A stretch of 64,000 nucleotides of DNA from Laccaria trichodermophora (taxonomy: Eukaryota > Basidiomycota > Agaricomycetes > Agaricales > Hydnangiaceae), in NCBI GenBank assembly GCA_018417955.1, contig JACTVC010000016.1, positions 372,001 to 436,000 on the forward strand. Direction: 5' to 3'. Position numbers and translations under genes: made by a program. Shown piece by piece: positions 24,261 to 34,639 of this stretch (position 1 is its first letter; each line of letters opens with the position of its first letter). The notes beneath the pieces are model-generated. The model did no database searches. It was not told the origin of the DNA and saw only the letters and a list, made by a program, of their open reading frames with translations.

Positions 24261-24980
24261 CTGCCGGTTTTGAATAGAGAAGACTGTAGACTCACTTTAC
24301 ATTCTCTCCATCAGGAAAACCGACCTAGCACGGCCAATGGTGGGGACTTGACGAATCAAATATGTTGGCACTCGAACCGACCCGCTAAGCCACCGCGCAG
24401 CAACTCCAACTCCGAATTTTCAGCTATCAAAATGGATGTTCAGAGAGGGGCGAACTCGACGATGATCCGCCCACTCACTTTGAGACATTCTATTGTTAAG
24501 ACGGAAAAAAAGACGTGTAGATTGCACGCCGTTTTCTGGTTTCAGGTATGAGACTTGACACGGCGCAACCAAATCTGCCATGAAGGTCAGCAAGGCCCAC
24601 GTTCGTAGAGTCCACTCGTAAGCACCGCATATACATCAGTCCAATAGGCGCGTTAGGCGCCAACAACGGACTTTATTCTCTCGTTGTGAGCCCTGCAGGT
24701 GCCATACGAAAACAACACACTAGAAAGTTGAGCCCACTCACCAAAGACAGTAAACGACCGAGGAATGAGAAAGACAAAGGCGAGGGCTTGGAGAAGACTC
24801 TAAAAGACTGGCGTCAAGAGTCGGAAAAGCCCGGGCACATTTGCAACTGTCTGTAAAAATAGACACAGGCACGCCTTCACCTCGTGGCGTGATTGGGGTT
24901 CTGGGTATGGCAAGGGTTTGGGCGCTGACCTTTCTTTCCCTCCCTCCCTCATCCTTAACGTCCATCTTCGATATCTCATC

Positions 24981-27062
24981 ATGAGCGGAGCGAGCTTCTT
25001 TGCGGGCGCTCACCACTTCGTCGCCAACAACGGCACATTCATTGAAGCTAAGACTGTGAGTGTAATGTTTGCTAAAAGTATCTGTCAAGCAAGTTGACGG
25101 CGTTGGATCTGTTGTAGGTCCACATCCACGGCAATGAGAGGACGGGGGTCATTCCATTTATGCCAAACCCCAGCACTCGGTTCACTGGGCGTACAGAAGC
25201 CATTGCGAAACTTAAGCAGCATTTTTTTTCCAACCCAAATGATGTAGTTCAGAAGAGAAAGCTTTTCTTGTTATATGGAATGGGGGGTATTGGAAAGACT
25301 CAGATTTGCTTAAAGTTTGTTGAAGAAATGTCTGACCAGTGAGTACCTATTGTACACCAGTCTGGCCCTACTTGAAAAATTGAATTGTCCCCAGCTTCTC
25401 TCAAGTTTTTTGGGTTGATGCATCCTCCTCAGGTACCATCATGCAGGCACTGAAAGTTATTAGTCAGTCTTGTGGATTGGATGGCTCATCTGAGTCTGCT
25501 CTCTGGTGGATTGGCTCTCTGAAAGAGAATTACATCCTGATCTTTGACAATGCTGATGTTCTGTCACCTGCTGCACTGGAGGGATATTTCCCACCTGGAG
25601 TGTGGGGAAACATTCTGATTACTAGTCGTAACTCTGCCATGATGACTCTGACTTTACATCAGAATTCTCTTGAAGTGACTGAAATGGAAGATAGGGATGC
25701 TATTGAACTACTTCTGAAAGCTAGTTGCTTGGAATCATCTACATCAGGTGTTCAAATCCAAGCCTCTAAGATTGTAACAGAGCTCTTCTGCTTTCCTCTT
25801 GCTATTGACCAAGCTGGTGCTTATATTGCTTCTGGGGCCACCACTATTGGAGACTACCTAGCAAAATATTCTGAGCACCAAAAAACATTATTATTGCATT
25901 CTGAGTTTATTGGAGCCTCTAAGTATAATAGAACTGTCTATGAAACTTGGGAGCTGTCATACACAGAAATTCAACAAAGGGCTAAATCAGATGATTCTTA
26001 TAAGGCCAATGCAGCCAACAGTGCAATGCTACTTCTAGAATTATTTCCTTTCTTCCATCATGAGGAAATATCTGAGGAAATCTTTTCTCATGCTGCTCTT
26101 CTAGAAAATAATGAAACTCCTATGTCAGATTTACCCCTTGCTGGTTCACTGCTGGACCGAAGACTACTTCCTCTTTGTGAGACAGGTACTTGGGATAATG
26201 TCATTTTTAGGGAGGGAATTCGGACATTATTGTCTTTCTCTTTGATCAAGAGGGGCCTATCTGATAATATATATGGAATGCATCCACTGGTTCATGCCTG
26301 GGGCAGGAACAGATTGACTCTGAGTGAGAGGAAAAAATGTTGCTTAATGGTGTATGTCACATTGTCTTGCTCACTAAGATGGGATGCAGACCAGCCATAT
26401 GCATTCCAGAGGACCTTGGTAACACATGTGAGAGCAAATATGGAGTATTTACAAGCAGAAAGCAATCAGAATATCATCAGTTACATGGATGATGCTTATG
26501 CAAAATTTGGGAGGCTGTTGAGGGAACAAGGATATTTGAAAGAAGCAGAAAGTTTGGAAATCAAAGTTCTGGATGCAAGGAAGAGAATTCTTGGGGTGGA
26601 ACACCCAGACACAATCACAGCCATGGCAAATCTAGCATCTTCATATTCAGACCTGGGAAAATACACAGAGGCAGAGACACTGGAGATCCAAGTTCTGGAT
26701 GCAAGGAAGAGAATTCTTGGAGTGGAACACCCAGACACAATCTTTGCCATGGCAAATCTAGCATCTTCATATTCAAACTTGGGAAAATACACAGAGGTGG
26801 AGACACTGAAGATCCAAGTTCTGGATGCAAGGAAGAGAATTCTTGGAGTGGAACACAGATTCAAATTTTGGATGAAAGGAAGAGAATTCTTGGAGTGCAA
26901 CACTCCCACACCATTCTAGCTATGGAAAAATTAGCAGCCACACTTAGTAGTCTGGGAAAGTACAAAGAGGCAGAGAAGCTAGTCATCCAAGCCAAGGCAG
27001 TCAAAAGCAGAGTTATTGGAGGAACATCCTGCCATGAAGATGCCACCATGGCCAATGTCTAA
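24981..27062 (+). pseudogene. NLR-like NB-ARC + TPR gene, copy B (frameshifted, collapsed array)
   Basis: Exons are 24981-25055, 25118-25338 and from 25395. The reading frame is open to 26919 (606 aa), with intact P-loop GMGGIGKT, Walker B YILIFDNAD, NILITSR, FPLAID and MHPLVH motifs. The TPR array has two complete units. In the third, sequence jumps from GTGGAACAC (near 26850) into the end of a unit (AGATTCAAATTTTGG), shifting the frame. The last unit and C-terminus continue in another frame (26868-27062) and there end at a TAA replacing the CAA found in copies A and C. The join has an ACA microhomology, so unequal recombination or replication slippage deleted repeats. It may still encode a receptor with a short array, but the full-length product is lost. 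Confidence 0.8.
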
Positions 27063-28616
27063 GAAACCGAGGAGACTTCAAGAATGATGAAAACAATGTG
27101 TACTCATGTTAATTACTTTCCAAACCAACTCTCATGTTTATATAATTAGTATATTCTTTGTCCAATCTTGTAAAGAAAATTTCAAAAATCATGTATAAAA
27201 TGGCACATTCATTTCATAAGAAGAACACCCAACAATGATGAATTAACAGGAACTAGTTTTTGATTCCCCTACCACAAAGGTTCCATGCTTCTTAGTGATA
27301 TTCTATCCTGTACTGATGTCTTGATATGCTGTTTAGTATATTGAATGGAGTATTTTTGCGTGACTGTCTTAATTAACAAGTGATTTAATGTAAGTATATC
27401 GAAATTATTTCATACTTTTCCAGACTTTGAAGAAATTGGTCCATGACATTGGTGATATTCTTCTCAGAATGAAGGACAAATTTCACTATGACTTCATTCT
27501 GATATGTTTAGAATTCTCACAGGACTTGTGTAGGCACCAGGTTAGCTATATATACACAAGTGGAATCAACCAACAGAGGACCCCTGACATGTGGCTCCAA
27601 AGTTGGAACACAAAATGAACAGATTTCCTCAAAATACGGAACACAAAAATTTATGTTGGTCTATTAATTGTGTAGACAGAAATGTCATAATGCCAGGAGG
27701 CTTGGTACCAGAAACAGAAAGATATCCAAGCAGGTATGTATGTGATAGATGGTAGCTTTGGGGTTCAATCCCTGAGGTATAGTTGTTTTGTATATTCTCA
27801 CTCCATTCATTATTATTTTTGAAATACATTTCTGTTCTCCCTGAGCATGCAATAAATAACACCATTGGCTCTTAATCCAATTATTATAGTAGGTGTACAG
27901 TCACTTTCTTTCAACCTTGCCAGCTGGTAGCTTTTTCTCAAAGGGTTTTGACACACCCAGCACTTGGATTTATTCACCTTTACTAATTTTCTTTGATTTT
28001 TTCAATGTGCTAATTTTCCTTTTCTATTCTTTTTTTTTGAGGTCTTTACCTTCCCCAGTATAATTCATATGGAATCCATGTGGATTCCATGGATTCCATG
28101 GAATCAGTGTTGGCTGAGGACCCAGCCAGTTCCTTATTCCATAGACATCATGGATTCCATATGGACTCCAACACCACTCCATATGGATTCCATGGAAGCA
28201 ATTAATGACTATTATACCATTAGGATACAGTATTTATAGTGTCCTTATTTAAGTGAAATAAAAATCTACACCTACAAGAATTGAACTCTCAACCTCAGGA
28301 ATATGAGCAGTGCTCCAGGCATTATCATATAGCAAACTAAAGGTATGTATATACTGTATTTCAGTGTGTGGCATGTCAAATGTGGAGTATAGTAAGAAGT
28401 AGTGGAAGTGGAAGTCATGGAGTGGAACTCACCTGAGTGGAAGTCATCCCATCACTGTCAGCGATATCCGAGTGCCTCCCAACACTGTGCCCTGTCCTGC
28501 CCCATTCCCTAATCAAGTGAACTATGGATCTGTCCACAAATCAATACCATAGTGTATATAGCTCTTGTCATGACAATACTACTAGTTTTCTCTTCCACCC
28601 CCATTTACTACACACC
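27063..28616. other. NLR copy B 3' flank, shared with copy C
   Basis: The segment 27110-27905 matches copy C's flank, which in C is split by two transposons: 44018-44280, then 52085-52099, then 52777-53297. Copy B is thus the empty-site version. Around 28055-28200 is a cluster of TGGAATCC/GGATTCCA palindromic units, possibly a small inverted-repeat element. Near 28262-28335 (minus) and 27725-27785 (plus) are stretches with a TTCAATCC or TTCAATTC B-box-like core, possibly tRNA-derived remnants. No protein gene is supported. Confidence 0.55.
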
Positions 28617-28617
28617 A

Positions 28618-31600
28618 ATGGACAACCCTCTCCAGATTACACAGCTCCTCAAATCAGTGGGAGCTGATCTCGTTAATGAGTACATCAGCAAGGTGAGTCT
28701 ATAAGATCAACTTGAACTAGTACTGAGATGCTTACATGGTATTCTGCTAGATATTTCCAACACCTGTCATTGTGGCTGGGTAGCACAAAATTGAAAATGC
28801 CCCAGACTGAATTGATATGCATGCTTTCATGGGCTGGATGAGCTGCCATCTTCAGTCACAGCCAAAATCCCAATCCACCCCCACATCTTCTCAACACATT
28901 AAACGCAAGCCTATCACCCTGAGTCCAATCATCAAAAACAAGCCAGATATAATTAGTCTTACCAATTCTGATGGCTCTGATGTTGTTGAGTCTGTTGGCG
29001 TGTCTTCCCAGGCCACCCTTGCTCCTCAGCAACATCACAAAGCCTCCTCCATGGGAAAGAAAAGGCCTTGAAAATCATCTCCCATTGATTCCAAAGGCTC
29101 TGACTGTGGAGTACTCAACAAGCCTTCTACTGCTGCACCACCACAGCATCATTGTAAAATGGCTCCATCCAAGAAGAAATGTAGGATTTGAAAAGGTTCT
29201 TCAACCTCCAAGGAGGAGAATGAATATATCAAAACTACATGACCACTCAAAGTGAAGAACCTTGTTATGCTCACAGAACGTCCAAAAACTTGGACTGTTC
29301 CAAGGCCTGAAGATGACATTGCATATCTCCTTGACTTCAGTGATGATACTCATGTATAGGAAGATGAACCAGGCAAGGCTCTATCTATGGCAGCCATTCT
29401 CAAGAGTGAGGTGCTTTTCACAATATTTATTTCAAGCACTTTAAACTAATTTTCTTTACTATATTAGGTCCAGGATTCATGGGGTGGTGGGAGCTGTGGT
29501 TCTATCAAATTGGCAAAGACATCAAAGGTCATCCTGCTCGATAACCAGCCCTGTCAATATGCAGAGCACCATTGTCAGGGGGTCTACCACTGTAGCAAGA
29601 TTGATCCCAGCCTTTTAGATTCCTGCAAGTGCTATGAGTCTAATGAAGATGAGCACCGAGAACTTTTTAATGTGGAACAAGAAGTTAATATGGAAGAAAC
29701 ATCTATTGTCAAGTTGCAAGCAGTTGCATGAGTTTTTTCTTTATCTGCTTTTGAGGTTCTCAAATTATATATTATTTCAGCTTTGTCAAAGAAGCTGAAG
29801 GGATTGCATGTCCTGCTGTTGATGAAAGTGGAACCCCATGTACAGGAGTATTGTAAAATGAATAAAGTAAGTTCCTAGATTGACATTATAAATTTTAATG
29901 TTCAATAACAATGTATTTTAGGTCAACTTGGATGGGAAAAAATTATTTGTTGGCTGCTCAAGATACATGAACGGCGACAGAAAATCCCATCATTTTGTAT
30001 CCATCCCTAAAGAAGTGAATGAAGGTCACGTCAAGGAACTATTAACATCTGGGGACAAACCTTTGAAGACTCTCATCAATACGAGGGCATGCACTCATGT
30101 TATTTCTGCTCATTCAGGTTTGAAGGGGGATGGGAAATGCAGTGAGCTTCTTTTTTTTCTTTCTCTCAGGCTGTTCCTGACATATGCACTCACAGAGTAT
30201 TCTCATGTCAAGGATGGAAAAGTTGTGCAAGGGCATCTCATGCACCATAACTGCCTGACATTAATTCAGATATACTCACCAGTTGATCAATCTGATCATT
30301 GCGCCATCATTATTTTGCAGGGAACGCACAACCACCCTAAGCTTGTTGCAACCAAACTCTCATGTGATGGGAAGGATAAATACAAGGAGGTGCAAGAAAG
30401 GCAGAACCAATCGGACTTACTGTTCTGAATCTTGATAGGGGTATGCCAATAGTTCCTTGGATGTTTTAATACAAAGTTTAATGTGTAAATCTCCCAACAT
30501 CTAGCCCCTTCTATGAAAGTGTTTTCTAATGGTGACATTCCTGCATCGGCAGACCCTGCCCTAGCAATATCAAGGCTGCACCGCAGGCTGGTCTGTGAAG
30601 TCAGAAATGAGAATAATCCTCATGGAAATGAATTGGAGGGTGAATTTTTTATTTTTATACCTACTTTGCTGATATCTCATTTTTGCAAATTTTAGGAGCT
30701 TTGTACATGCACAGGAAAAACCACAAGCTTCCACCTGAGAAGAGGCACATTCATGAAGTGCAATCACAGGACGGAGTTGATATGATTATTACCATGCTTC
30801 CCTCCTTTTGCCGCATTGATCCACACAGCTGATTCAACCCTAGATGATAACACATATAAGTGAGCGTATGGGAAGTAGAAAGAATGGGAAGTTGTCATTT
30901 GGGATAAGTGGATAAACATGAGTAAGTTTATTTTGTTTACAACAGGTCATACTAGGTCCTCACATTCAGATTTTTGCATTAGGAGTCACTGTGGCACACA
31001 TTTATTGCACTCACAAGACTTGGGTGGCATTTCTACAAATGTGGTCTGGACTATGGGATACTGTTGAAAAAGTGACAGGAAAGTTTGTTCATTTTAGATT
31101 TATTGATGGAACTGGACTTTGCGTGATTCTCATTGATGGTTGTAAACCACAAGTGGAGGCATGTGGAGATGATCTCCTCAACTGAGTTCAGAAATGTGAA
31201 AAACACCTTATTGTTGAGTGGGACCCTCAAATAATTGTACAACACATTATTTGGACATGTTGGGTCCATCTTGTTCAGTACAGATATCTGCTTATTACTT
31301 GAATCCTCACTGATTAGCTTTCATAACAGAAAATTTGAGGATCTTGTGAAATCCTGTCCCAATGAAGTTATGAATTGTATCCACAGGTTTCCATTCCTTG
31401 AGACCCATGAAGAAGTCAATGAATTCATCAAGTGGTGCGAAAATTCTGAACACAAGAAAGTCTGAGGTATGTCTTGACAGCTCAATTCTTCACAACATAA
31501 AACCTATGCTTTATTATTATTCAGATAGGATGGTTGATAAAAAACAAAGTCCTTAATTTATTAATCCATTTATGAGTAAGATTTCCAAGGAAGATTGGTA

Positions 31601-32720
31601 TCTTACACCAGCCAACACCAATCTCAATGAGAGTGCCCATCTGTATACAAATAAACATACAGAAACAAACTTGAAGATATTGGAAGCTATTCAAAAGTAT
31701 GAGAATCTTACCTTTTGAATACTAGTGACACTATTTAGTGTTTTAAAGTCCAGTTAAGTCCAGTTTTCTACCTCAAAACAAGGCAACTGGCAACCGCAAC
31801 TGGTCCAGACCAATCCAAATATTAAGGGACCGCAACCGGACCCTTTTAGACCGGTCCTAATCGGTCCACAACGCAAAAAAAACCGGTCCAGACTGGTTGC
31901 AACTGGTCTTTTGTTGAAAATTTTATTGTGCCAGATATTTTGAATTTTACCTCACGTAGATTGCATGCGTAGATAGATAATTTAATTCTCCATAAACTGG
32001 CCAAGATTTGAAGCAATTTGGTCAAGATTTGAGTGAGATATGGTGAAAACAGAGAGAACATATATTCAAATTGCATATAAAAATGTTTTTGGCCATATCA
32101 CAACCAATTCTTGACCGTTTTTGATGATTGAGGGACCGAAAATTAAGGTAAAATGTGTGTGAGTAAGGTCCAACACATAATGGAATGAAAGACCAGTTGC
32201 AACCAGTCTAAACTGGTCTTTTTTGGTTTTTAATATTTACAAGAACATGGCAACTGGCAACTGGACTGGCCAGAAATGTGGGCAACTGCAACTGGAAAAA
32301 GACCGGACTGTGGTTCAGTCCAGTTCAGTTCTATGTATATATTCAGTCCTTTAGACTGGACCTGCAAACACTAACACTATTTAACACATTTTTAGAGCCT
32401 GTGAGCTTGACCTCAACATTGAGGCTAAGCAAGAGCAAATGGAGAAGGATTGCATTCTTTCAAACCATTATAACACCCAGCCGAAACATGACTGCACCAA
32501 TTGAAAGCACCAAGATGCCTGCACATGGAAGCTAGAAGCTCAAAATGATGCCATCAATGAGCTTGACTGGCAGCATGTGCAAAAGAACTTTGTGCAAGAA
32601 AAAAGAACTCCAGTCAGCAAGTGGCATCAAACAAACCAAAGCCAAACCAAGTGCAAAGGTTGTAGCAGCCCCTCAACATCCTATTGCTGGCCCATCACAA
32701 TCTGTGCAGGTGTGAGGAGT
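28618..32720 (+). pseudogene. MULE/FAR1-like transposase-related gene, degraded
   Basis: A chain of plus-strand open segments resembles a basidiomycete family I associate with MULE-like transposases. They run in order: MDNPLQITQLLKSVGADLV (28618, followed by a GTGAGT donor); YAEHHCQGVYHCSKIDPSLL (29570); a GCSRY...HHFVSIP stretch (29940-30015); IIILQGTHNHP (30310); ITMLPSFCRID (30790); DDNTYK and KEWEVVIW (30845-30910); MWSGLWDTVEKVTGKFVHF and LIDGCKPQVEACGDDLL (31040-31185); and NEFIKWCENSEH (31420). Stops and frame changes interrupt it repeatedly. The 3' end is split by a hAT-like insertion (31737-32374), after which helix-forming lysine/glutamate-rich sequence continues to about 32720. Inactive. 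The family assignment is from memory of motifs and should be checked. Confidence 0.5.
31737..32374. mobile_element. hAT-like non-autonomous element (copy 2)
   Basis: A 638-bp element with terminal AGTGTTT and CAAACACTAA, flanked by a perfect 8-bp duplication CACTATTT (31729-31736 and 32375-32382). The subterminal sequence is rich in ACCGGTCC/GACTGGTT-type motifs, as in the elements at 9256 and 55500. The interior is different, so it is a related subfamily. It interrupts the decayed MULE/FAR1-like gene. Confidence 0.75.
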
Positions 32721-34030
32721 CAGTATCCCTCATAGGTTATTTCCTATTCAACGTCTCTCCTTGGTCTCTCCAATGAATCTCCTCAGAGTCACATGGTCAC
32801 ACTTAGTCACACTAGTCATGATAGTTATGCTGTAAATGTTACATGAAAACTTCACTACTTACTACATCAATTCTTTTACTGCTTCCACATTTGAGCATCG
32901 TACTCATGACTCATTGTACGCAAGACATGTCAAAAGGAAAGATCCTCATAAGAGGCAAAGGTCAGATCTTTGCAGATTATCTAGGGAGCTTGTGACTCCC
33001 CCCTACACTCATAAATCTCTTTCTACAGTTAGAAGAGATTTAGTTACAATTTCCTACAGCTTTCCAAGGAAACGGAGACATCTACACTCATGGCTATCCA
33101 GGGCATCAGTGGATTCTCGCATAGCTAAGTCCTTCTATAGAGAAGACACCATACAGAAGAAGACTGTTGACAAGGTTGGCACACCAATTCACTACTTGTG
33201 TAATACAATGCTCACTAGGAACCTTTCATCGTTGGCAACACTCCTGCTCCTTGAGTGAACCCTCTCATAACAGGGCAGCACAAAGGTGGACACTGTGGGA
33301 ACCAACGACAGCCTGGTTGGTGTAGCAGTGAATACAGGAGAGGACAATCTTGAGAGATCAGCAGGTAGATTGGGAGCTACACGATCCAGGTGAGGTGCAC
33401 CACCCTCTTCTCTCAGTACCTATCCTTAGATCTTCAAGATCGACCTCACCAACTAAATGATCAACCACCAATGACGGTTCATCAATAAACGATGCGAGCA
33501 CTAATGCTCCAAGATCATCTACTAAAACTTGGCTATCCTCAGTCCCAGTTCCTCTCAAACCGGCTCTACAATCAGGTTCTTCTAGCCACATCATCCAAGA
33601 TACAGAGAAAGTGAACAGGGAATGCTGAGTTTGAGTAGAACTGTAACTTTCAGACATCATTTGTTCCAACCAGCAAAGAATCCCATTAAAATTACTTTCC
33701 AACCCTGCATATTGGACTCCATTAGCGATCCCATCCTAGCATTTGATTTCAAGTCTCCTACACCCCTTACTCCTATGTCGGATATCATGGCAATAGGCAA
33801 AATTCTATCATCCCCTCCTATTCAGCCTCAACTACCTCAAACTTTATCTAACAATTCTTCCAAATTTACAAATCTGAATCCTAGTCCCTCGAATTCCTCA
33901 TTGTTTTCAACTTTATCTTCGAAGAGTGTTCCGCTACCTGTGGTCAAAGCTATGTTGATGATGGAAGTCAGTGCAGTGCAGCAGTTCTGTCCAGGTTACG
34001 AAAGGGGTTATGAAAATTCGCCTATGTTTA
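32721..34030 (+). other. Two open reading stretches, unassigned
   Basis: Plus-strand stretches 32836-33258 (140 codons, rich in Arg, His and Ser) and 33622-34137 (171 codons, Ser/Pro-rich, containing SSKSVPLPVVKAMLMMEVS) show no recognised family. The second runs into the TA-flanked element at 34031, so its last part is transposon sequence. They may be exons of one disrupted gene. Confidence is low. Confidence 0.25.
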
Positions 34031-34506
34031 CAGCACTTCCAGAAAGTAATGAGAATCACGTTTTTTTTTTTCCACGGCTTACCCTATTTGGCTTGGGCAA
34101 TGAAAAGTGCCCCAACACCATTCGGATGCTCAGATAAGATAAATCCCATGAAGAGAACATGCTAAATGGATTCATAATGCTCAAAGGACATATTTTTTGT
34201 GCTTTACGCTGCGAGTTGGTGTGATAATGTATGCCCGACGAATGGTCGGGATAGCGGGAAGCTTAGCTAAGCGATTCCCGGCAAAACCCGCTCCCTCAGT
34301 CGGCGTCTCGCCCTGCGGCATCTTCACCTTTGCATGACGATTCTATCAGACACAAAGGAAGGAAGGGTCTTTGGATGCAAAATGCGAATTTTTCTGTGCA
34401 CAATAACACGATTTTCCTCATATCTCTGAGGAGTCTTAGGAGAATTCCCAATCAGGAAAGCGCGAGAAAAAAAAAAGTGATTCTCATTACTTTCTGGAAG
34501 CGCTGT
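34031..34506. mobile_element. TA-flanked non-autonomous element with CAG...CTG ends
   Basis: The ends are inverted repeats of about 30 bp or more: CAGCACTTCCAGAAAGTAAT at the left and the complement of CAGCGCTTCCAGAAAG at the right, continuing into T/A runs. The flanks are TA on both sides, as expected for Tc1/mariner-type insertion. The 476-bp interior has no long ORF but a GC-rich core near 34235-34310 with a self-complementary stretch around GGGAAGCTTAGC. Confidence 0.7.
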
Positions 34507-34639
34507 AATACCTGAGAGACGAGCTTTCTTCAAGGTAGATCCCAGGGGGGCTTTTGTGGAAACTTTAAGTGGAGCAACAGACTTACCTGAACTGTACGTG
34601 GTGTGGCGCGGACTCAACAGAAGGATTGGGTTGGCGCAA

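Larger units (their letters stand above)
19945..24980. repeat. Segmental duplication block B, part upstream of the NLR
   Basis: This is collinear with block A from about 20055 and also includes a left extension (GTGTGGCC near 19957 to GCATGAGCAGG near 20040) that A lacks but C (35640) and D (58670) share. It contains the minus-strand coiled-coil-related fragment (20055-20740), the acidic-start ORF (22095) and the putative divergent gene (23081-24260). Some open stretches are longer than in A, for example plus 22201-22797, which encodes RERIFDLGMNVDSSDL. Confidence 0.85.

Noticed and set aside
26830..26919. Programmed frameshift in NLR copy B
   Set aside because: The shift lies at a repeat-repeat deletion join with microhomology, no slippery site is seen, and copies A and C need no shift.
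34235..34310. GC-rich hairpin core in the TA-flanked element as an RNA gene
   Set aside because: Hairpins are evident but there are no recognisable RNA family motifs or Pol III boxes.
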